Origin: Duganella alba
GTDB lineage: Bacteria; Pseudomonadota; Gammaproteobacteria; Burkholderiales; Burkholderiaceae_D
Assembly (NCBI RefSeq): GCF_009674495.1
Contig: NZ_WKJN01000015.1
Span: forward strand, 1 to 64,000
Direction: 5' to 3'
DNA length: 64,000 nt
The notes below the pieces were generated by a model. That model did no database searches and was not told the DNA's origin. It saw only the letters and a program-made list of their open reading frames with translations. The position numbers and the translations under genes were made by a program. Position 1 is the first letter of the stretch. Each line of letters opens with the position of its first letter. Shown piece by piece: positions 44,234 through 53,328 of the stretch.

Positions 44234-44284
44234 AACCCGCACACCGCTGCGGCCGGGGTCTGACCCCGTACGGGGTCAGACCCC
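44234..44284 (+). repeat. Dispersed palindromic element, copy B
   Basis: AACCCGCACACCGCTGCGGCC (44234-44254) is followed by 13-bp arms GGGGTCTGACCCC (44255-44267) and its complement (44272-44284) around GTAC. The palindrome core is 30 bases and perfect. It starts immediately after the DAHP synthase stop and may serve as its terminator hairpin, although no T-run follows. Confidence 0.92.
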
Positions 44285-44344
44285 TTCTGCCTTGGGGTGA
44301 AAGGATGCGCTTGGATAGCGCGGGGCTGTTTTTGACGTTGGGTT

Positions 44345-44665
44345 TCAGTAGCAGTAGGCCACCAGGCTGGTGGCCACGCCAAACGTCCCCGCCAGCGCCG
44401 CCTCGGCCTTGCTGGCCGGGGCGCTCAGTTCCTCCAGGTCCAGATAGACCCGGCAATTTTCCACCTTCACCGAATACCGGCGCGCGCCACTGAAGCGGGC
44501 ATCGGCGCCCTGGCACTCCAGCACGGCATGCACGCTGTCCTCGTCGGAGCGGTACAGCGCCACGCCCGGCAACTCCTGCCATGCCAGCCCGCGCGGCACC
44601 AGGCGCACGCCGCCGTCAAGTGGCACTTCCTTCACTTTGCAGATCAATTTCCATTGTGCGGACAT
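44345..44665 (-). CDS. NirD-like small protein without Rieske ligands (106 aa)
   Basis: The pattern [15 protein letters not shown] (5-19), then [16 protein letters not shown] (35-50), follows the start of NirD, the small subunit of NADH-dependent nitrite reductase (Rieske-like beta fold). The Cys-x-His and Cys-x2-His ligand pairs are absent; only C51 and C71 remain in the middle. No nirB lies nearby. It may be an orphan Rieske-fold protein used as a partner of another reductase. The call rests on pattern only. Confidence 0.5.
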   Translation of the reverse strand: MSAQWKLICKVKEVPLDGGVRLVPRGLAWQELPGVALYRSDEDSVHAVLECQGADARFSGARRYSVKVENCRVYLDLEELSAPASKAEAALAGTFGVATSLVAYCY

Positions 44666-44834
44666 GGTTCCTCCTACGCTTTGCTTACTTTATAAGCAAA
44701 ACCGATGCCATCGAATTTCTGGCCATTTGGCAAAATTCCGCACCCGGCCAGTGCGGTCCGGCGCGCTGCTGGTGCATGCTTGCACGCACTTTCCATTACA
44801 ATGGCGGATTCCCCTTTTGAAATCTGCTGCTTCC

Positions 44835-45875
44835 ATGATCGTTCTTGGCGTTGAATCCTCCTGTGACGAAACCGGCCTGGCGTTGTACGACACGCAACAC
44901 GGCCTGCTGTCCCACGCCCTGCATTCGCAGGTCGCCATGCACGAGGAATACGGCGGCGTGGTGCCGGAGCTGGCCTCGCGCGACCACATCCGCCGCGCCA
45001 TTCCGCTGCTGACGCAGACGCTGGAACAGGCCGGCAAGACGCTGGACGACATCGACGCCATCGCCTACACCCAAGGCCCCGGCTTGGCCGGCGCGCTGCT
45101 GGTCGGCTCGTCGGTGGCCTGCAGCCTGGGCCTGGCGATGGACAAGCCGGTGCTGGGCGTGCACCACCTGGAAGGCCATCTGCTGTCGCCGCTGCTGGCG
45201 TCGGAGCCGCCGGAATTCCCCTTCATCGCGCTGCTGGTGTCGGGCGGCCACACGCAGCTGATGCGGGTGGACGGCGTCGGCCAGTACACGCTGCTGGGCG
45301 AAACGCTGGACGACGCCGCCGGCGAAGCCTTCGACAAGTCGGCCAAGCTGCTGGGCCTGGGCTATCCGGGCGGCCCGGCGATTTCGCGCCTGGCCGAATT
45401 CGGCGACCCGGCGGCCTACAAGCTGCCGCGCCCGATGATGCACACCAAGGATTTCAACTTCAGCTTCTCCGGCCTGAAAACGGCGGTGCTGACGGTGGTG
45501 AAGAACCACGAGGAAAAAGTCATCGCCAACATCTGCGAACAGGACAAGGCCAACATCGCGCGCGGCTTCGTCGATGCGATCGTGGAAGTGTTGACGGCGA
45601 AATGCGTGTCGGCGCTCAAGCACACCGGCCTGAAGCGGCTGGTGATCGCCGGCGGCGTGGGTGCGAACGCCCAGCTGCGCGCGTCGCTGAACGCGGCGGC
45701 GGCCAAGAAGCGGTTCAAGGTCTACTACCCTGAGCTGGAATTCTGCACCGATAACGGCGCGATGATCGCGTTCGCAGGCGCCCGGCGCCTGATGATCAAT
45801 CCGGACGCTGCGAAGAAGGATTACTCGTTCAACGTGCGGCCACGCTGGCCGCTCGACGAGCTCAAGGTTATTTAA
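44835..45875 (+). CDS. tsaD: tRNA N6-threonylcarbamoyladenosine transferase TsaD (346 aa)
   Basis: [19 protein letters not shown] is the canonical TsaD N-terminus, so the start is ATG 44835. The metal-binding histidines are in [10 protein letters not shown] (H111, H115). VSGGHTQL and [10 protein letters not shown] follow, the nucleotide-binding ASKHA-fold segments. With TsaB, TsaE and TsaC it makes the t6A37 base of ANN-decoding tRNAs; none of the partners is in the window. Its stop overlaps the stop of the following small gene by 4 bases. Confidence 0.97.
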   Translation: MIVLGVESSCDETGLALYDTQHGLLSHALHSQVAMHEEYGGVVPELASRDHIRRAIPLLTQTLEQAGKTLDDIDAIAYTQGPGLAGALLVGSSVACSLGLAMDKPVLGVHHLEGHLLSPLLASEPPEFPFIALLVSGGHTQLMRVDGVGQYTLLGETLDDAAGEAFDKSAKLLGLGYPGGPAISRLAEFGDPAAYKLPRPMMHTKDFNFSFSGLKTAVLTVVKNHEEKVIANICEQDKANIARGFVDAIVEVLTAKCVSALKHTGLKRLVIAGGVGANAQLRASLNAAAAKKRFKVYYPELEFCTDNGAMIAFAGARRLMINPDAAKKDYSFNVRPRWPLDELKVI

Positions 45876-46054
45876 GTCGACGCGAAGGCCATGCCGGCGA
45901 GCACCGCCAGGCCGACCAGCGGCACCCAGTACTTGGCCTTGCCTTTGCTCAGGCTGACGCCACGGGCGGCGATGCGCTCGCTGCGCAGGCGATGTTCGTC
46001 GGCAGGCGATTCGTGCACGACGGTCTTGTTGTCTTTTTCAGTTGCGGTATTCAT
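45872..46054 (-). CDS. Small single-helix membrane protein (60 aa)
   Basis: [11 protein letters not shown] at 46054 is preceded by GGAGG at good spacing; the frame is open further upstream but with poorer starts. The first 40 residues are charged and soluble ([18 protein letters not shown]), then comes one hydrophobic segment ([17 protein letters not shown]) at the C-terminus. No family is recognised. It is convergent with tsaD. Confidence 0.6.
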   Translation of the reverse strand: MNTATEKDNKTVVHESPADEHRLRSERIAARGVSLSKGKAKYWVPLVGLAVLAGMAFAST

Positions 46055-46231
46055 AACAGCCTCCATGTAATCGATCATCGTCCTTTCTGGAGGGCAATGC
46101 AATTGTTGTGCCAACCAAATAGGCAGAAAGCTGCCTAGTCAGGTGGATTCTAGGCGCTTTTGTGGTGAAGTTGCCACACGATATAACGCTTCGAGCACCG
46201 CAACCGTGCACACACGCACCTATTTCCGCAG

Positions 46232-47167
46232 TTATCTTGCTTTCGCCGCATTGACAGCCCGGCGCTGGCCTTGCAGCCGCAATGGCGCCTGCTCCGAGAC
46301 AAAATCGATGAAATGCCGCACCCGCAGCGGCATCTGCGTGCGCTGCTGGTAGTACATGAACACGCCGCGATTCGCCGTGATGGTCTGGGTCAGCAGGGGC
46401 ACCAGCGTGCCGGCGGCCAGCTCGCGCTCGATCATGAACACCGGCACCTGGCCGATGCCGGTCCCGCACAGCACCGACGCCAGCTCCCCTTCCACCGTAT
46501 TGAAACTGGCCACCGCCGGCACGTCCTGGTAGACGGTGGCGCCGTCGACGTGCAGCTCCCACGGCATCATGCGACCGGTGTTGGGATGGCGGAAGCCGGT
46601 GCAGCGATGGCGCGCCAGGTCGGCCACCGTGCGCGGCACGCCGAAGCGCTCCAGATAGCCGGGCGTGGCGCACACCAGCAGCATCATGTCGCCCAGCGCC
46701 CGCGCCACCAGGTTGCGCTCGGGCGGACCGCCGGCGCGGAAGCCGACGTCGATCTTGCTTTCCACCAGATCGGTGAAGTGGTCGTCCAGCTGGATGTCGA
46801 AATGGGTGCCGGGATAGCGCTGCTGGAACTCCTGCAGCAACGGCACGATGATGGCGTTGCCGATCGAGGTCGGCGCCGCCAGCCGGATCAGCCCATCGAC
46901 TTCCAGCCGGCTGCTCTGGATCTGCTCCAGCGCCTCGTCCAGCAGGCGCAGGCCGGGGTTGGCCAGCTCGAACAGCCGCGCGCCGTCGTCGGTCAGACTC
47001 AGGCTGCGCGTGGTGCGGTGAAACAGCCGCACGCCCAGATGCTCCTCCAGCTGCCGCACCGCCTTGCTGACCGCCTGCGGCGTCAGACCCGCATCCACCG
47101 CCGCCTGGCTGAAGCTTTTGGCGCGCACCACGCCGATGAACAAACTGATGACCCGGGCTTTATCCAT
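46232..47167 (-). CDS. LysR family regulator, CrgA/PecT-like (311 aa)
   Basis: The N-terminal HTH reads FIGVVRAKSFSQAAVDAGLTPQAVSKAVRQLE (10-41). The effector domain has LRLAAPTSIGNAIIVPLL and DVGFRAGGPPERNL, typical of the large CrgA-type LysR group. It is divergent from an SDR gene with 114 bases between the starts, so it probably controls that gene and itself. Confidence 0.92.
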   Translation of the reverse strand: MDKARVISLFIGVVRAKSFSQAAVDAGLTPQAVSKAVRQLEEHLGVRLFHRTTRSLSLTDDGARLFELANPGLRLLDEALEQIQSSRLEVDGLIRLAAPTSIGNAIIVPLLQEFQQRYPGTHFDIQLDDHFTDLVESKIDVGFRAGGPPERNLVARALGDMMLLVCATPGYLERFGVPRTVADLARHRCTGFRHPNTGRMMPWELHVDGATVYQDVPAVASFNTVEGELASVLCGTGIGQVPVFMIERELAAGTLVPLLTQTITANRGVFMYYQQRTQMPLRVRHFIDFVSEQAPLRLQGQRRAVNAAKAR

Positions 47168-47281
47168 AGTTTTTATTTACAACCAAAAGGTGAAAATCAA
47201 ACAGCTTTCCCATGGCTAGTGTAGCAGGTAACGGCGGCCTAAACTTGCCTCCATCAACTCACACACCGAAAGGAAATCATC

Positions 47282-48124
47282 ATGACTGGCACTGCACAAA
47301 AAGTTTGGTTCATCACCGGCGCATCGCGCGGCTTCGGCGTCCTGACGGCGCAAAAAGCGCTGGAACGCGGCGACCTGGTGGTGGCCACCGCGCGCGATCC
47401 GCAAACCGTCACCGCCGCGCTGGGCGAGCATCCCAACCTGCTGGCGCTGCGGCTGGACGTCAAGCTGGAAGCCCAGGCCATCACCGCCACGCAACAAGCG
47501 GTGGCGCGCTTCGGCCGCATCGACGTCCTGGTCAACAATGCCGGCTACGGCCTGCTGGGCGCGGTGGAAGAAGCCAGCGGCGAGGAAGTGCGCGCCGTGT
47601 ACGAGACCAACGTCTTCGGCCTGCTCAACGTCACCCGCGCCGTGCTGCCGGTGATGCGCCGCCAGGGCAGCGGGCATGTCATCAACATCTCGTCGGTGGG
47701 CGGCTACTCGTCGTATGCCGGCTGGGGCGTGTACGGCTCCACCAAGTTCGCGGTTGAAGGCTTGAGCGAGGCGCTGGCGATGGAGCTGGAACCGCTGAAC
47801 ATCCAGGTCACCGTGGTGGAACCGGGCTTCTTCCGCACCGACTTCCTCGACACGACCTCGCTGGTATCCACGCGCGACCGCATCGATTCGTATGCCGCCA
47901 CGGTCGGCGCCATGCGCTCGTTCGCGGCGGACGTGAATCACGCGCAGCCCGGCGATCCAACGAAGCTGGCCGGCGCCCTGCTGCAACTGGCCGACAGCGC
48001 CACGCCGCCGGTGCGCCTGCAACTGGGCTCGGACACGGTGCAGCGCGTGCGCGCCAAAAACCAGTTCGTCGAAAAAGAGATGGCGGAGTGGCTGGACCTC
48101 GCCCTCTCCACCGACCACGTTTAA
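47282..48124 (+). CDS. Short-chain dehydrogenase/reductase (280 aa)
   Basis: This classical SDR has FITGASRGFGV (10-20) for the cofactor, NNAGYG in the middle, the active-site serine in ISSVGG (S138) and YGSTK (Y151, K155). The cofactor is probably NADP, judged by ARDPQ after beta-2. The substrate is unknown; similar LysR-linked SDRs act on ketones or quinones. AAAGGAAATCATC lies in front of the ATG. Its stop overlaps the convergent YdjM-like gene by 4 bases. Confidence 0.92.
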   Translation: MTGTAQKVWFITGASRGFGVLTAQKALERGDLVVATARDPQTVTAALGEHPNLLALRLDVKLEAQAITATQQAVARFGRIDVLVNNAGYGLLGAVEEASGEEVRAVYETNVFGLLNVTRAVLPVMRRQGSGHVINISSVGGYSSYAGWGVYGSTKFAVEGLSEALAMELEPLNIQVTVVEPGFFRTDFLDTTSLVSTRDRIDSYAATVGAMRSFAADVNHAQPGDPTKLAGALLQLADSATPPVRLQLGSDTVQRVRAKNQFVEKEMAEWLDLALSTDHV

Positions 48125-49284
48125 TTCAGCAGATCCGCGCGTGGATAGCCCCATGCCGGCACGCCAGCCGGGCATGGGGCGGTTGGCGAAATATGCAGCG
48201 TGGTGAAGTTGCCGCGCGGCGTGGTGGCGAAGCGGTAATCGGACAGCATGCCATCGGCCAGCAGCGGCATGCGGCCGAAGCGCAGCCAGGCGTCAGCCTG
48301 GCAGTTGCTGGCCTTCAGCGCGCGCAGCTCCTGCACGCTGCCGGTCACTGTCGCCGGCGACGCCGACAGCCCGGCCGGACAGGTCACGTCCGCCAGTTGG
48401 GCCACGCCGCCGCGCATGCGGTACTGCGCGCCGGCGACTTCCATGGTGATGTAGCTCCAGCACAGCGGCTGCGACGGGAAGGCCGTCAGCGCCACGTCCA
48501 GCACCTGCACATCCGGATTCATGGCCTTCACGGCCGCCGTGATTTGCGTCCGCGCCGCGTGCGAGGCCGCGCCCTGCACGCCGATGAAGGCAACGCTGAC
48601 GCCCAGCGCCAGCATTATGCCGGCGCGACCCTGCGGTCCGGAGCGCCACTGCGTCCAGCCACACACCAGCCCAATCAGCAGCAGCACCGCGAACGAAGTC
48701 CAGCCGAGATAACCGCGCGCGGCAAACGCCACCAGCGCCCCAAACAGCACCACCAGCCCGCCAATACGCAGCCCACGCCAGCGCATGATCAGCGCCATCG
48801 GCACGCCGATCGCCACCCAGAACAAGGGCTCGACGATGAACACCATGTCGCCATACAGCCAGCGCCCGTCGAACGGATACCACGGATGCACGCCATACGA
48901 ATTGGTGAAGTCCATCAGCAGATGCAGCGCAAAGCCGAGACCTATGCTCCACGCCAGACCAAGCCGCGCCGGCCGGCTGACGCGCAGCAGCGTCCGCGCC
49001 GACGGCCAGCATAGCCACAGCAGAGCCGCCAGCAGCAAGGCCTGCGGCACCGCCCATAGCGCCGTGTGGGTATGGCCACGATGGTTGAGCAGATAGCCCA
49101 GCGGATCGGGCAGCAGCCGGGTCAGAAAAAGGTCCAGGTCGGGAAAGTTGCTGGCCAGCGCGCAGGACACCAGCAGCAGCCGATGCCGCACGCGCTGCGC
49201 CGCGCTGTCCACTTCCGCCGGCAAGCTGCGGTGCACAAGCTCGCCGACGCCAAATCCGATAATGCTATGGGTGATGTTATCCAT
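48121..49284 (-). CDS. YdjM-like membrane-bound metal-dependent hydrolase family protein (387 aa)
   Basis: MDNITHSIIGFGVGELVHR is the hallmark start of the YdjM (PF04307) family, followed by SNFPDLDLFL, HRGHTHTAL and HLLMDFTNSYG, the conserved histidine and aspartate motifs. Eight or so hydrophobic segments cover residues 35-240, and a periplasmic C-terminal domain of about 145 residues follows. The start at 49284 overlaps the stop of the ATPase gene by 8 bases; a start two codons earlier is also possible. The biochemical role is unclear. Confidence 0.85.
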   Translation of the reverse strand: MDNITHSIIGFGVGELVHRSLPAEVDSAAQRVRHRLLLVSCALASNFPDLDLFLTRLLPDPLGYLLNHRGHTHTALWAVPQALLLAALLWLCWPSARTLLRVSRPARLGLAWSIGLGFALHLLMDFTNSYGVHPWYPFDGRWLYGDMVFIVEPLFWVAIGVPMALIMRWRGLRIGGLVVLFGALVAFAARGYLGWTSFAVLLLIGLVCGWTQWRSGPQGRAGIMLALGVSVAFIGVQGAASHAARTQITAAVKAMNPDVQVLDVALTAFPSQPLCWSYITMEVAGAQYRMRGGVAQLADVTCPAGLSASPATVTGSVQELRALKASNCQADAWLRFGRMPLLADGMLSDYRFATTPRGNFTTLHISPTAPCPAGVPAWGYPRADLLN

Positions 49285-50023
49285 CCGCATCCTGGTCCAG
49301 CAGCTGCTCCAGCCGCTTTGGGTAATGATTGAGAAAGTCGCGCGTGACGGCGTAGTGTTCCGTGTCTTCGTAGGCCACTTCGGTGATGCCGGTGCCGTCG
49401 AACAGCAGGATCTTCGCGTTCGGATACGCCAACAGAATCGGCGAGTGGGTGGCGATGATGAATTGCGATTCCTGCCGCACCAGCTGATCGATCACCCGCA
49501 GCGCCGCCAGCTGGCGGTTGGGCGACAGCGCCGCCTCCGGCTCGTCCAGCAGATACAGGCCGTTGCCGCGAAAGGTATCGACCAGCACCGACATGAACGC
49601 CTCGCCGTGCGAGCGCGCATGCAGCGACTTGACACTCGCCGCACTGCGTTCGTCAAGCTCGTCCAGCCTGGTCGCAACGTTGTGAAAGCTCTCGGCGCGA
49701 AAGAAGTAGCGGTCGCGCGGCGTCTTGAAGCTCTTCGACAGGCGCAGCGACTGGAACAGCGGCGCCGCCTCCTGCGCCGTATTCAGGTTGAAGACATTGC
49801 GGCTGCCGCCGTCGATGCTGAAGCCCAGCGCCAGCGCGATCGCTTCCAGCAGCGTCGACTTGCCGGCGCCGTTCTCGCCGATGAAGAAGGTCACGTCCGG
49901 ATGAAAATCCAGCGACGACAGGTCGCGCACCGCAGGCACGCGGTAAGGATGGCGCTCCCAGTCGACGTCATCGCCAAACAGCGCCGTAATCCTTTGCAGA
50001 TACGGCTTGGCCAGCAATCCCAC
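49277..50023 (-). CDS. AAA/ABC-type ATPase of the AAA_21/RecF-like group (248 aa)
   Basis: Walker A is IGENGAGKSTLL (48-59), Walker B is LLDEPEAALSP, and a downstream IIATHSPILL gives the switch histidine. The layout is that of stand-alone SMC/RecF-like ATPases, with no membrane partner. A GTG start at 50023 overlaps the stop of the DUF427 gene by one base (TAGTG). Its end overlaps the YdjM-like gene by 8, so the three form a tight operon. It could be a cytoplasmic stress or defence ATPase; nothing specific is visible. Confidence 0.88.
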   Translation of the reverse strand: MGLLAKPYLQRITALFGDDVDWERHPYRVPAVRDLSSLDFHPDVTFFIGENGAGKSTLLEAIALALGFSIDGGSRNVFNLNTAQEAAPLFQSLRLSKSFKTPRDRYFFRAESFHNVATRLDELDERSAASVKSLHARSHGEAFMSVLVDTFRGNGLYLLDEPEAALSPNRQLAALRVIDQLVRQESQFIIATHSPILLAYPNAKILLFDGTGITEVAYEDTEHYAVTRDFLNHYPKRLEQLLDQDADG

Positions 50024-50313
50024 TAGCGCTGCACCTCGACGCCGCGCCAGAACGCCACATGGTCCTTGATCTGCGCCGCCTTCTCGGAAGGCTCCGGGTA
50101 GTACCAGGCCGCGTTCTCATTGACCTTGCCGTTCACGTTCAGCGAGTAGTAGCTGGCCAGGCCTTTCCACGGACAGCGCGAGGTGTGGCTGCTCGCCTGC
50201 AGATACTCGCGCTTCACGCTCGACGGCGGGAAGTAGACATTGTTCTCAACGATTTCAACCTCGTCGTCGTTCGCCTGCGCGATGACGACGCCATTCCAGC
50301 TAGCGGTAGGCAT
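50023..50313 (-). CDS. DUF427 domain protein (96 aa)
   Basis: A complete DUF427 domain: MPTASWNGVVIAQANDDEVEIVENNVYFP, then RCPWKGLASYYSL with the family CPWKG motif, and NAAWYYPEPSEKA near the C-terminus. The beta-barrel fold is known but the function is not. It heads the DUF427-ATPase-YdjM operon, with GGAGAC 7 bases before the ATG. Confidence 0.92.
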   Translation of the reverse strand: MPTASWNGVVIAQANDDEVEIVENNVYFPPSSVKREYLQASSHTSRCPWKGLASYYSLNVNGKVNENAAWYYPEPSEKAAQIKDHVAFWRGVEVQR

Positions 50314-50325
50314 GACCAGTCTCCT

Positions 50326-51378
50326 TTATGTGGCGCCGCACTCCACGCGATTGCGGCCGCCGTGCTTGGCGCGGTACAGCGCGGTGTCGGCCTGCCGCAG
50401 CAGGCTTTCCGCATCGGCGATTTCCATGTGATCGAACGAACCGACGCCCAGGCTGGCCGTCACGTGCACCGGCAGCGTGCCGGCGTAATGCACCTGCGCC
50501 TCGATCTTGGCGCGCAGCGTTTCAGCGAACTTGCAGGCGCCTTCCAGCGGCGTCGATGGCAGGATCACGCACAGCTCCTCGCCGCCGTAGCGGCCGGGAA
50601 TGTCGATCACCCGCACGTTCTCGCGCAGCAGCTTGCCCAGGGAAGTCAGCACCTGGTCGCCCACCGCGTGGCCATGTTCGTCGTTGATTTTCTTGAAGTG
50701 ATCGAGGTCGATCATCACCGCCGACAGCGGCGAGCGGAAACGCTTGGCGCGCGCCGTCTCGAACTTCAGGCGGTGCAGCAGCGAGCGGCGGTTGTGCAGG
50801 CCGGTCAGGTCGTCGGTGGTGGCCAGCATTTCCAGCTCGCGCACCGTCGCCTCCAGCGTTTTCTCGTTGGCGCGCAGTTCGATCAGCGCCATCACCTGGC
50901 GCGCCAGCTTGGCCAGCACGGCGCGCTTGTCGTCGCTCAGGCGGCCCGGCCGCGTGTCCAGCACGCACAGCGTGCCGATGGCGAAACCGTCGGACGAGGT
51001 CAGCGCCACGCTGCTGTACATGCGCATATACGGTTCGCTGATGGTCAGGCGCATCTGCGACGTGCGCGGGTCCAGCCGCAGGTCGGGGATTTCGGTGGCG
51101 GCGTCGCCCAGCACCGCCAGCGAGCAGTAGCTCTCGCCGCGCGGCAGTTCGCCCATGTGCATGCCGGCGCAGGATTTGATCCACACGCGCTCGGCGTCGA
51201 CCAGCGAGATGAAGGCGTAAGGCACCTCGCAGATTTTCGCCGCCAGTTCGGTCAGGAAGCTGAAGTCTTCGCAGGCGGGGGTGTCGAGGATGTGGTAGCG
51301 GTGCAGCGCGGCCAGGCGGAAATTATCGGCCGGCGATTTGGCGGTAAACAGCGTGTGTACTTTTTCTGCGGCCAGCAT
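50326..51378 (-). CDS. GAF-GGDEF diguanylate cyclase (350 aa)
   Basis: A GAF domain (about 20-165, containing FSFLTELAAKICEVPYAFISL and the SYCS motif) precedes a GGDEF domain (about 185-348). The active site is RYGGEEL (262-268), a GGEEF-type variant with Leu in the last position, and RVID five residues upstream is an intact I-site. It is likely an active cyclase, soluble, with a small-molecule or redox input through GAF. Monocistronic. Confidence 0.93.
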   Translation of the reverse strand: MLAAEKVHTLFTAKSPADNFRLAALHRYHILDTPACEDFSFLTELAAKICEVPYAFISLVDAERVWIKSCAGMHMGELPRGESYCSLAVLGDAATEIPDLRLDPRTSQMRLTISEPYMRMYSSVALTSSDGFAIGTLCVLDTRPGRLSDDKRAVLAKLARQVMALIELRANEKTLEATVRELEMLATTDDLTGLHNRRSLLHRLKFETARAKRFRSPLSAVMIDLDHFKKINDEHGHAVGDQVLTSLGKLLRENVRVIDIPGRYGGEELCVILPSTPLEGACKFAETLRAKIEAQVHYAGTLPVHVTASLGVGSFDHMEIADAESLLRQADTALYRAKHGGRNRVECGAT

Positions 51379-51473
51379 GGGCTTCCCTGGATAGTGACAA
51401 CGGTCTCTTACCCAGGGAGTTTATAGCAAAACAAGATCGGCGGGAGCCGAGACGCCCGCCTGGCTGGCACTTT

Positions 51474-52124
51474 TTATGCCGATTTGGCCATAATGTCGCG
51501 CAGCGCTTTTTCAAACACAGCCGCCGGCTGGCCGCCGGAGATCAGGTGGCGCTCGTTGATGATCACGGCCGGCACCGAGTTGATGCCGTGGCGGTGGAAG
51601 AATTCCTCCGCATGGCGCACGTCGCCCGCGTATTCGCCGGAGTGCAGCACCTGGCGCGCCGCTTCCTTGTCCAGGCCCACTTCGCCGGCCAGGTACACCA
51701 GCACCTCGTGCGCGCTCGGGTCCAGGCCCTGCGTGAAGTAGGCCTTGAACAGCGCCTCCTTCAGTTCCTTCTGCTTGCCCTGCAGGCCGGCCCAGTGCAG
51801 CAGGCGGTGGGCGTCGAAGGTGTTGTAGATGCGGCCACGCTTGTCCATCGCGAACTCGAAGCCGACGTCGGCGCCGCGCGAACGGATCATCTCGCGCGCC
51901 TGTTGCTGCTGCTCCGGCGTCGAACCGTATTTTTCGGTCAGGTGCTCGCCGATGTCTTGGCCTTCCGGCGGCATGGCGGCGTTCAGCTCGAACGGCTGGA
52001 AGTGGATGGTGACGTCGGCGTCGTCGCCGATGGCGGCCAGCGCCTTGTCCAGCGACTTCAGGCCGATGGCGCACCATGGGCAGGAGACGTCGGAGACGAA
52101 ATCGATTTTCAGCGGAGTAGCCAT
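51474..52124 (-). CDS. DsbA-family FrnE-like oxidoreductase (216 aa)
   Basis: The thioredoxin-fold active site is SCPWC (C15, C18), with an inserted helical domain and the cis-proline loop INSVPAVIIN near 175-184. There is no signal peptide, so it is a cytoplasmic FrnE/YwbO-type protein and not a periplasmic DsbA. Such proteins act in oxidative-stress tolerance or in 2-hydroxychromene-2-carboxylate isomerase-like chemistry. Its ATG directly abuts the plsY stop, so it is co-transcribed with plsY. Confidence 0.92.
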   Translation of the reverse strand: MATPLKIDFVSDVSCPWCAIGLKSLDKALAAIGDDADVTIHFQPFELNAAMPPEGQDIGEHLTEKYGSTPEQQQQAREMIRSRGADVGFEFAMDKRGRIYNTFDAHRLLHWAGLQGKQKELKEALFKAYFTQGLDPSAHEVLVYLAGEVGLDKEAARQVLHSGEYAGDVRHAEEFFHRHGINSVPAVIINERHLISGGQPAAVFEKALRDIMAKSA

Positions 52125-52754
52125 TTATTTACCTTTCTTCTTGGCCGCATCCTTGCTCTTGCTGCCGATGCGGCTTTCCTTCCCGGCGATCAGGTTGGAG
52201 ATATTTTTTGCGTGACGGAAAACCAACAGCACGCTCATGATGAACACGGCGGCCAGCTGCGGCTCCACACCGAACAATAAACCATAATAGAACGGCGCGA
52301 ACACGGCCGCGATCAGGGCCGCCAGCGACGAATAGCGGAAGGCGAACGCCACCACCGCCCATGTCACCAAGGTGGCGACGCCCAGCCAAACATTCAAGCC
52401 CAGCAGCACGCCGGCCGCCGTCGCCACGCCCTTGCCGCCGACAAAGCGGAAGAATACCGGCCACAGGTGGCCCAGGAACACCGCCAGCGCCACCAGCGCC
52501 ACGGTGGCGTCGCCGACGCCGAGCCGCTCCTGGAAGTAGATCGCCAGCCACACGGCCAGCCAGCCCTTGAAGGCGTCGCCCAGCAGGGTGACGATGGCGG
52601 CGGCCTTATTGCCGCTGCGCAACACATTGGTGGCGCCGGGATTTTTCGAGCCGTAGGTGCGCGGATCGGCCAGGCCGAACAACTTGCTGCTGACAACGGC
52701 AAATGAGATCGAGCCGATCAGGTAGGCGGCCACGGTCATCCAAACTGTATTCAT
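52125..52754 (-). CDS. plsY: Glycerol-3-phosphate acyltransferase PlsY (209 aa)
   Basis: This polytopic inner membrane enzyme uses acyl-phosphate to acylate glycerol 3-phosphate. The family motifs are [27 protein letters not shown] (35-48, containing the GNPGATN-like loop), GDAFKG, and [18 protein letters not shown] near 105. A basic tail ([13 protein letters not shown]) ends the protein. It feeds phosphatidic acid synthesis. The DsbA-like gene follows with no gap. Confidence 0.96.
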   Translation of the reverse strand: MNTVWMTVAAYLIGSISFAVVSSKLFGLADPRTYGSKNPGATNVLRSGNKAAAIVTLLGDAFKGWLAVWLAIYFQERLGVGDATVALVALAVFLGHLWPVFFRFVGGKGVATAAGVLLGLNVWLGVATLVTWAVVAFAFRYSSLAALIAAVFAPFYYGLLFGVEPQLAAVFIMSVLLVFRHAKNISNLIAGKESRIGSKSKDAAKKKGK

Positions 52755-52813
52755 CTTTTCCTCAAATTCTTGTTATCGCCCGGAAAGGGCTGCTGAATAT
52801 ACACCGCCGCGCC

Positions 52814-53305
52814 CTACTCGGCCAGAGCGCAGTGCACCGCCTTGGCGCCCAGCAGGTCGACCAGCACCTGGGGCGCGATGCCGACCAGGTAGCCGCGCCT
52901 GCCGCCATTGATATAAATCGTTTCCAGCGCAAGGATGCTATCCTCTACGTACACCGGCATGGTCTTCTTGGTGCCGAACGGCGAAGTTCCGCCGATCATG
53001 TAGCCGCTGTGGCGTGACGCCACCTCCGGCTTGCACGGTTCGACGGACTTGCAGCCGATGTTGCGCGCCAGATTCTTGGTTGAAACCTTGCAATCGCCGT
53101 GCATCAGCACAATTAAAGGTTTGGCGGCTTCGTCCTGCATCACCAGTGTCTTGACCACGTGATGTTCGTCGACGCCAAGCTCGCGCGAGGACACGCCGGT
53201 GCCGCCGTGCTCCTCGTAGTGGTACGGGTGCTCGGTGAACGCCACCTTGTGCTTGCGCAGCAGCTGGGTGGCGGGGGTTTCGGAGATATGCTCTTTTTTA
53301 GCCAT
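52814..53305 (-). CDS. ybaK: Cys-tRNA(Pro)/Cys-tRNA(Cys) deacylase YbaK (163 aa)
   Basis: It is of the YbaK/ProX editing-domain family: TPATQLLRKHKVAFTEHPYHYEEHG at the start, the catalytic lysine region in KTLVMQDEAAKPLIVLM, and GGTSPFGTKK near the C-terminus. It removes Cys mischarged on tRNA-Pro. There are 59 bases between its end and the plsY start. Confidence 0.94.
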   Translation of the reverse strand: MAKKEHISETPATQLLRKHKVAFTEHPYHYEEHGGTGVSSRELGVDEHHVVKTLVMQDEAAKPLIVLMHGDCKVSTKNLARNIGCKSVEPCKPEVASRHSGYMIGGTSPFGTKKTMPVYVEDSILALETIYINGGRRGYLVGIAPQVLVDLLGAKAVHCALAE

Positions 53306-53328
53306 GGTGAGATCGGGAGTTGTCCATT

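Noticed and set aside
44637..44834. 66-codon N-terminal extension of TsaD
   Set aside because: TsaD proteins start at [14 protein letters not shown] or close to it; the extension overlaps a promoter-like region and has no conservation signal.
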